Source of the DNA: Azolla pinnata
Taxonomy: Eukaryota > Streptophyta > Polypodiopsida > Salviniales > Salviniaceae
Assembly: GCA_037176905.1 (NCBI GenBank)
Contig: JBBBWG010012557.1
Location: 1-64,000 of the forward strand
Length of the DNA stretch: 64,000 bases
Direction: 5' to 3'
The notes beneath the pieces were generated by a model. It did no database searches. It was given only the letters and a program-made list of their open reading frames with translations, and was not told the origin of the DNA. Both the position numbers and the translations under genes were made by a program. Positions 57,100 to 64,000 of this stretch are shown here, piece by piece; the stretch's first letter is position 1, and each line of letters begins with the position of its first letter.

Positions 57100-60000
57100 A
57101 TCAATGACTCAAAATGCATAGTAATGTAATAATAGAAGATCATATGTTTTATATAGACTCTTGTGCACCTAGTCATATGACCAGACATTTAGAATGGTTT
57201 AAAATTTTGAAAATAAAAAAAATCAATGATCATATACAAACTAGTGATAATACTACAGATATAGATATGCGAATCATACTAGTGTAGTTCATGTTAATAA
57301 TCTTCCAACTAATCCAACTCAAGATGCATATGTTAGATATCGATTAAGACGCATATTGATTATAAGACGCACCTAGTTTAAGAATCCATGAAATTGTGAT
57401 CGTGTACCATCAAATTTTGCTGGCAAACTTATCTTTGGCTCCTTTATCAAGCTTTGAGACGTTGAGCCTTGTTGCCGGAAACATAATACAATTAGTTCAA
57501 GTTATTGAACTCATTTAATGAAGTCCTCGTGTATTTAAATGTTACGAATCCCCGAGGAGCTTTTGATTATCTTGTTCTAATGCGACAAACTTTGTGGTTA
57601 GAAGATCGAGCTTTGATAGAATACAATCATACTCCTGATTACTGACTAACTCCATTGTGATAAAAGATCGGCTAGATACTTGGATGAAAGACGTAGAGTA
57701 TTCTAGTTCAAAATGTCACGAGGTAAGCCCTAAACGACGTTTGACTCGAAAAGACAAGAAATTGGAGAGAATGTAAAAAATATATATTAAATACCTGAAA
57801 ACTCAATTAAATAGAAGGGCACTAAAAATTGGTGTTGAACGAAATGGTTTAACAATATTGTTGAGGTCTTCTGCTTTTATAACGAGAATAAGTTGATGTA
57901 TAAGTGCCACATGGCATAATGTATGCATGTCATTTGGCGTTCATGTATCAACTATAACTTCAAGTTGTACATTTGATATGAATATATAATATAGGGAATA
58001 GGTTAGTATTGAGAGCTTATATTGAGATGTCACATGTTCAAATCTTGATACTAATGTTTTTTTTCTATATCCCTATGACAATAGGTTGCAAATGGGTATA
58101 TCAAACAAAAGGGTTGTCGCAAGGGGTTGAACACATAAGACAAGACTTGTTGCAAAGGGTTGGACACAAATGCAAGGAATTGACTATGATGAGACATTTG
58201 CACCAGTTGCTAAAATGGCAACATGCACAATATTTGTAGCAAGTGCAACTAAAGGATGGTGATATAAAGAATGTCTTTTTACATGGTAAATTAAAAGACA
58301 TGGAAGTGTATATTTGTCAACCACCTGGAATTTAATTAAGAAACATCCAAATTTTGTTTGTAAGCTTAAAAAAAAAACTCTCTATTGTTTAGGTTAAAAT
58401 ATGACATTGTAGAAGTTGTCTAAGGATTAATAGCTCAGATGTCATAAGTACAAAATATCAAAATACTTGTATTAGAAAGATGGCTTATACATTTAAACTA
58501 GTTTCGCTCAACATTATGAGCTTTTCAGTGAAAGTCTTACTTTGATGAATACAAGGGAACATTGTTCCTGTTATAGGGGCAATGCGAGATATCCTAACAA
58601 TGTGGGATATTTTCTTCTACAAGTGTCCTTAAAGTAGTTAGGCCCAAATTTTGAGATCAATAAAATCAAGTTTCCTTGATGTAGTTAGGCCTACATGCTG
58701 AAAAACAAGTTTCCAAGATATAATTAGGCCTAAATCTTTCTCAAATCATGATTCTGGAATGACACAACTTTTGCCAAAACAGACCCCGTTGTTTTGCAAA
58801 AAATCGCTTTGTTCCATAATTGGACGGAAATGATGAATTTAAGCCTAAATCATGCGGAAATCTCGTTTTTTTTAATGTAATTAGGCCTACATCATTCTCA
58901 AATCAAGATTCTGGAACAACATAACTTTTGCCGAAACAGACACTGTCGTTTTGCAAAAAGTCACACTGTTCTAAAATCAAGATTTATGCATTGTTTCGGA
59001 CATGCCAAGATCTTGTTAGAATAAAGAATCAATTTATTAAATCTAGATTTAACAAGATGGGAACTCAAATTTCTAGGATTTTTCCAACATACCATAGGTC
59101 TGAGAACGTGTTGAAGCTCGAGATTAGTTTGTAACTTATTGAAGACCTCGTCCAACACTTTTTTCTTGATTTTGAGTCCTTTCATCAACTTGGAGTAGAA
59201 AAGCTTGAACACCCTGCCTTATCCTTTGTCTTCGGTTTGGGAGCCACAACTCGAAAACTCTGATCGGTGGGAGTAGTTTATCTTATCGAAACACGATTTG
59301 ACAAACTGATATAGAATCTACCCTCGTGCTAACAATCTTTCAAAGAATAACTTCCTAAGCTTTACAAAGTTTTTATACTTACATTCTCGGATTATATATT
59401 TTCGGAGCTCACCCATTATGAATGCCTATTTTTTGTACTTGGGATGCTAGGACATGAATGACAGATACTGATATCTATTGAGCTCCTTCATGTAGCAATT
59501 GACGGATAGCTTCTTCATCTGAAGGAATTCGTTGCTCTTGTAGATAAAAATGTCGAGAAAGTTGAGGTTGGATCTAGAAATGGACGAAGTAATCCGTATG
59601 TGGTCTTGCAAAGCCGTTGCATAGTTGTTGATTAAAGTTTTCAAGCTGTCCTCATCTCCATCTCAGAAGCCAAGGGCACCATCGATATACCTCATATAGA
59701 AGAGGAGCTGTTGAGGGTTTTCCTGTCGTTTTTCGAGGAAACATAAGAATGGGCATGCATAGACTACTACGAAGTTGCTTCCCATAGCTGTGCCTTTCAC
59801 TTAGCACCAATACTTGCCGTTTAACTCCAAGTAGCGGTGTTCTAATACTAGCCCTGCCATTGTCATGATCAGGTTCAACTTTATGATCTCAAATTTCCCT
59901 TTAAATATATCTCTAAGTGCATGAAGCCCTTATTTAGTTGGAATATTGGGGTAAAGCGATTCCGCGCCGAAGGTGAAGAGGATGTTACTTTGGGAATTGC

Positions 60001-61545
60001 AGAGTCTCTAGATCCCTGACACGAGTTATAAGTGAATCCTTCAGATGTTGTGGTTGTTCCGTCAAGACTGGGAAGAGCTTGTGGTGTAGCTAGATGGATG
60101 TACTTTCGAAGATGAATCCATTGTAGGATCATATAGGTCTCCCAACCACTCTGGGTTTGTGAATCTTTGGAAGAAAGTAGAGGCTGCAAACTTAATATCC
60201 ATTCAGAGGCTTGAGTAGAATGTACTTGACTCCGTTGTTGATAATGATCGAATAGTATTTGTTCACCACTGAACATAGCATGTCATAAAGTTCATCGAAA
60301 GGCACGTGCTCCACACCTTTGTAGACTGCGATGTTCGAAAGTTGTTTATGTCCTTCATTCAGATATCATTCTCGAGCGAGGATACATAGCCCCAAATTCT
60401 TATTGATTGGTTTGATAATGATATTTGGGTTTGTCATTAGCTTTCTCTGTGCTTAATTGAGATAGTGAGGCGGCTTGTTTTGCCTGATGTGGCGACATGC
60501 TTCTATAGATTCGTGTAGAAGAGTTCTTTTATACGCGATGATATCTTCTAACAGTTGGTACATGTTAGGGGGGTTCCAAGAGAGGTTTGAAACTCTAAGG
60601 GGTGGCAGAGTACTTTGGAATTTTTGAAGAACCATCAAAGATGCGATTGTCTGGAAAAAGTTTGGTACTCCTCTAGTAGCTCGAGTTCATTCGGAAACAT
60701 AGATGGTAGAATGAACTTTAAGCTTAGACCTAATAGGGTTTTTTTGCGAAAGGACAAGTGGTAGGAGGATAGATTAGGAATGGTGTTGTTTACCTCACTT
60801 GGTGTCTTTTGTGAAAAAACATATAAGGTGTAACCTTGCGAGTCTAGGAAAGGGAACCGAAAAAGGTGTCTTACCGCCTTGCTTTTGGTGTGGTAAATCG
60901 TTGTTGTGGCCTTTATTGCCATTCCAAACCATCTGTTGGGGCAGAGCAGCTCCCGTTAAAGGAGGTAGCCAATGCATTTAGATAGGTGGTTTGCTTCATT
61001 TGTGAAGTTCACCTTTGTCGTTGTTCATTTCCATGGTTCTGGTTTTGTTTTCTGTTGGGTGGTTGTTGGCCTTTTCCTTATTGACGTCTATTCGCCTTTT
61101 AGTATCCAGCTTTGGGCTTTTGTTGGTCATTTCTTTGTTGACGGCTGTTTCCTTATTGTTGGCCGTTGGTTTGTGAGCGTCGAAATAAGAAAAGTGTAGA
61201 ATATTTTATAGAAATTGATTCAAAACGTCAAATGTTAATTTATCGTTGTATGTGACGAAAATGAAAAGAGCTCTCTATGGTTATGAAATAAGTTGCATCG
61301 AGAGCATGGCATAAGAAAATTGTAAAATATTTTATAGAAATTGCTTCAAAATGTCAAATATTGATCTGTCGTTGTATGTGAAGAAGATGGATGATTGCAT
61401 AGCTGTGATTTTGATATACGTTAATGATTTGATAATTAGAGGTGACTCTGTGGCTAAACAAACAGCTTGAAAAAGATCTAAAAATGCAATTTCAAGTGAA
61501 GGATTTAGGAGAACTGAAATACTTTATTGACATTGCAATATGACT
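57100..61545 (+). mobile_element. Ty1/copia retrotransposon remnant, split by another element (fossil)
   Basis: Plus-strand fragments carry copia signatures in the right order. A phrase like DSCAPSHMTRHLEWF near 57155, typical of the protease region, comes first. Then come reverse-transcriptase phrases like GCKWVYQTK (about 58085) and YDETFAPVAKMAT (about 58180). After an interruption there follow KRALYG (about 61265) and FQVKDLGELKYF (about 61485). A 75-bp segment of the transcriptase is locally duplicated (61187-61259 and 61313-61385). The element is old and broken by many changes. No LTR pair was recognised. Confidence 0.8.
58600..61180 (-). mobile_element. Penelope-like retroelement remnant nested in the copia fossil
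   Basis: On the minus strand the segment reads, in order, peptides diagnostic of Penelope-like reverse transcriptase. They are: IPNLSSYHLS (about 60780), IIIKPINKNLGLCILAREWY (about 60410), FLPKIHKPRVVGRPI with IWLHHKLFPVL (about 60190-60060), RYIDG (about 59690), NLNFLDIFIYKSNEFLQ with YQYLSF (about 59560-59460), GELRKYIIREC (about 59400) and WKNPRNLSSHLVKSRF (about 59080). No GIY-YIG nuclease domain was seen downstream. At the left end, 58650-58965 holds two copies of a roughly 160-bp unit (TTTTGCCAAAACAGACCCC / TTTTGCCGAAACAGACACT), perhaps its terminal repeat. It is broken in several places. Limits are approximate. Confidence 0.78.
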
Positions 61546-63266
61546 CCTTCTCCTTCCTTTATTGTTTGAACTTTGAACGATCTTGCCCACTACATGTGTA
61601 TTGTTGCATAGAGAATAACCATACATTTCTCATAGATCATATTTGACCTTCGCAGATGATAATCAAATCTATCAATCTCTTAGACACTAATTTCTTGTAA
61701 AGTTTTACATTTGTCTTATTTATAAAGTAGGGAAGCTTATAAAGAGCCCATGTACAATCGTGGTTTTACTTTGTGATATCAATGGTTTTTTATGTCAAAT
61801 TTGCAATAAGAAAATGCGGTAACTCATCAAGGTCAATTTTGCTATTACGCTTTAAAAAGAGAACTTATGCTATCATAATTTTTATACTATTAATATGTCC
61901 ATTTTCTTTTTCTTAATTCTTCTTGGAAATTGTGATTAGTGAGTGTTGTGAGTATGACTGACGATAATTATAAATTCATTTATGCGAGGTAAGAAAATTT
62001 CCTCGCTACTCAATAACATCTTTTACATCCTTAATATTCTTTGATTTGTGATCTCAGTGGTCTTGCCTTGACTTCCTTCAACACCTCTCTTATCATTTTC
62101 ACAACATTGAACCTTCTTCATACATGATGATGAAAAAGAAGAAAGTGGTATAACGAAGAAAGGCTTGTCTTGCGACAAAACCATCAGCCACATACCCTCT
62201 GAGTAGATTCAAGAATTCATACGCGTTGTCGTGTTATTCCGCGCGTGCGTGTAGAAGGGGCGGAACCATGGGGGTCTTGGACTAGAGAGTGGAGTAGTGA
62301 TGGAAGCTCAGCTCAAGAGAAGAGAGGGGGGCAAGATACATAACAAGTTATATTACAAGTAAACGAAAGATACAACGATGGTGGCCGCCTCGGTCGCACC
62401 CCAAACCCCAAAACCATACAAGAAACCCTAACCCCCACTAAGAAGAAGAAGAAGAAGAAGAAGAAACCCTAAGTGGTATGCCCTTTCACACCAAAAAATG
62501 GCAACCCCATTGAACCTTCTCCAAACCTCCGGCTTTTATAGCCCAAGCCGGGAGGTCGTTACAACCGGTCAAACCACCCTCTTTCCGATGCTTTCACATC
62601 ACCGACCTAGCCTAGCCTCCATTAATGCCAGCCGACCTAGTCCTGGATTCCATTCAGATTGGCTGACCTATCCAGACCTAGATTCCTTCGCGTCAGTCGG
62701 CCTATCCTAGCGGCCCGAATTCTGTTCAGATAGGTTGGCCTACTTGGTAGGCCCGATTCTTTTCAGACCTGCTGATCCCTTTGAAGCCGACCTCCTTTCC
62801 GGGGAATCTCGCCAATTCCGCCTAGGGACGGTTTTCTTCACGACAGCGTGTTGATACTTGGAACAATTATGCTCTTTCCTTGTGGCTTTTATCCCTCTAA
62901 TGTGATCATCGTTCATGTCAGCGATGCCTATTGTTTAGGTGCGGAGCCATTATCATTGTTGTTCAAAGAGCTCAAGTGACTTGGCCATTTGCTCTAGCAC
63001 CATAGATGGTTAGGTTGCCCATAGCTATATCCATAAGCCACTACTATCATCGACAATCACATGGCCTGCAATAAGCAACTCACTCTGAATTAATTGTATT
63101 TGGCAGCTCATACTACAGCTAAATCAAGATTGTGGAGAAGGCATTCCACTTCCTAGTGCATATTGATCTTAAGGTATTCATTTCAGGCTTTCGGTGGCGG
63201 CGTTTAGACGCTGCAACACACAACTAATATGGTAGGTACTTAACTGCTATTCAATATAACCTGCTC
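61546..63266. other. Intergenic DNA, nothing supported
   Basis: No family recognised. A GAA run lies at 62440-62464. The GC-richer stretch 62220-62820 differs in composition from its AT-rich surroundings and could be a fragment of an unrelated repeat. CGACCTAG-type phrases recur in it (62623-62700). Confidence 0.4.
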
Positions 63267-63850
63267 TCGATCTGGACTATTTCTAACTATCCTAGGTCTG
63301 AATTTATCCGAGCTCTTTATCCGAACCAGCTCTCTATCTGAACCATTTCCGACTATCACAGTTGAATTTATCCAAGCTCATTATCTGAACCTGCTCTTTA
63401 TCTGAACCATTTCTGATTATCCCGGTTGAATTTATCCAATCTCTTTATCTGAACCTGCTCTCTATCTGAACCATTTCCGACTATCCCGGTTGAATTTATC
63501 CAATCTCTTTATCTGAACTTGCCCTCTATCTGAACCATTTCCGACTATCCCGGTTGAATTTATCCAATCTCTTTATCTGAACATGCTCTCCATCTGAACA
63601 TGCTCTCCATCGGAACCATTTCTGACTATCTCGGTTGAATTTATCCAATCTCTTTATCTAAACCTGCTCTCCATCTTAACCATTTCTGACTATCTCAGTT
63701 GAATTTATCCAATCTCTTTATCTGAACCTGCTCTCAATCTCAACCATTTCTGACAATCCAAGTTGAATTTATCCAAGCTCTTTATCTGAACCTGCCTGAC
63801 TATCCCAGATCTGAACTCTAGCACAGAATTTATCCAAGCTCTTTATCTAG
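63267..63850. repeat. Tandem array of about 63-bp units, nine copies
   Basis: Units read like CTATCTGAACCATTTCCGAC, TATCCCGGTTGAATTTATCC, AATCTCTTTATCTGAACCTG. The phrase GAATTTATCC recurs at about 63300, 63364, 63428, 63491, 63554, 63635, 63701, 63764 and 63827. One unit is longer (about 81 bp) because GAACATGCTCTCCATC is doubled. The central units are nearly identical, so the array has been homogenised recently. Confidence 0.9.
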
Positions 63851-63885
63851 AACTCCAAGTCTGGATTTTTTCAACAATTTTGAAG

Positions 63886-63891
63886 GAGAAG

Positions 63892-63922
<31 letters not shown>
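63886..63922. repeat. GAA microsatellite
   Basis: A run of GAA units close to the right edge. A matching CTTCTT run at 63953-63967 could pair with it as an inverted repeat. Confidence 0.85.
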
Positions 63923-64000
63923 TGAACCCTACAGAACAGAGTACTCTGTTTCCACTTCTTCTTCTTCAGGAGGAATCAGCTGCAGCAGCTATGGTGAAGA

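Overview
The window is nuclear DNA from a land plant. Five split genes encode plant protein families: a VPS37-type ESCRT-I subunit, a DUF21-CBS (CNNM-like) membrane protein, an ELKS/CAST-like coiled-coil protein, an arabinogalactan peptide and a neutral ceramidase. A sixth, a PRXL2-type thioredoxin-fold protein with a SAM-like N-terminus, and a seventh, unassigned reading frame complete the gene set. Introns are long and mostly AT-rich. Microsatellites, tandem repeats and worn Ty1/copia, Ty3/gypsy and Penelope-like retroelements fill the rest. I cannot place the species. The TTAGGG array at base 1 (not the usual plant TTTAGGG) and the Penelope-like element are the most distinctive clues.

Layout. 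1-527: telomere-type TTAGGG array mixed with a roughly 115-bp unit. 2579-6142 (-): VPS37, with a minisatellite and a large TATG microsatellite upstream. 9489-13890 (-): DUF21-CBS gene. 15380-16520: tandem array carrying paired W-box-like motifs, ending just upstream of the PRXL2-like gene at 16647-20619 (+). Intron 1 of that gene is built of CCCTAA-containing repeats and holds a 786-bp gap. 21836-25669 (-): coiled-coil gene. 26640-32065: gypsy integrase fossil, a tandem array of about 345-bp units, and a probable solo LTR inside it. 33340-37060: further tandem repeats in AT-rich DNA. 37780-38256 (-): arabinogalactan peptide. 38310-41435: microsatellites and an inverted repeat made of two MYB-domain fragments. 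42446-48307 (-): neutral ceramidase, whose 3' end is partly duplicated downstream. 48380-50160: about 1.8 kb of GAT/GTT-type microsatellite with a doubtful assembly gap. 51240-52925 (-): unassigned low-complexity reading frame. 54200-61545: AT-rich DNA with a copia fossil that is split by a Penelope-like element. 63267-63850: array of about 63-bp units.

The genes are unrelated housekeeping or cell-surface genes and do not form a pathway or cluster. Exon limits were found by reading family-conserved peptides on the coding strand and checking that GT-AG (once GC-AG) junctions keep phase. Six of the genes are therefore supported by both protein similarity and splice phase. Two show a break in that logic: a one-base surplus in the last PRXL2 exon and an out-of-phase junction in the DUF21-CBS gene. 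No RNA gene, CRISPR array or intact mobile element was found. Family assignments are from memory of the families, not from a search.
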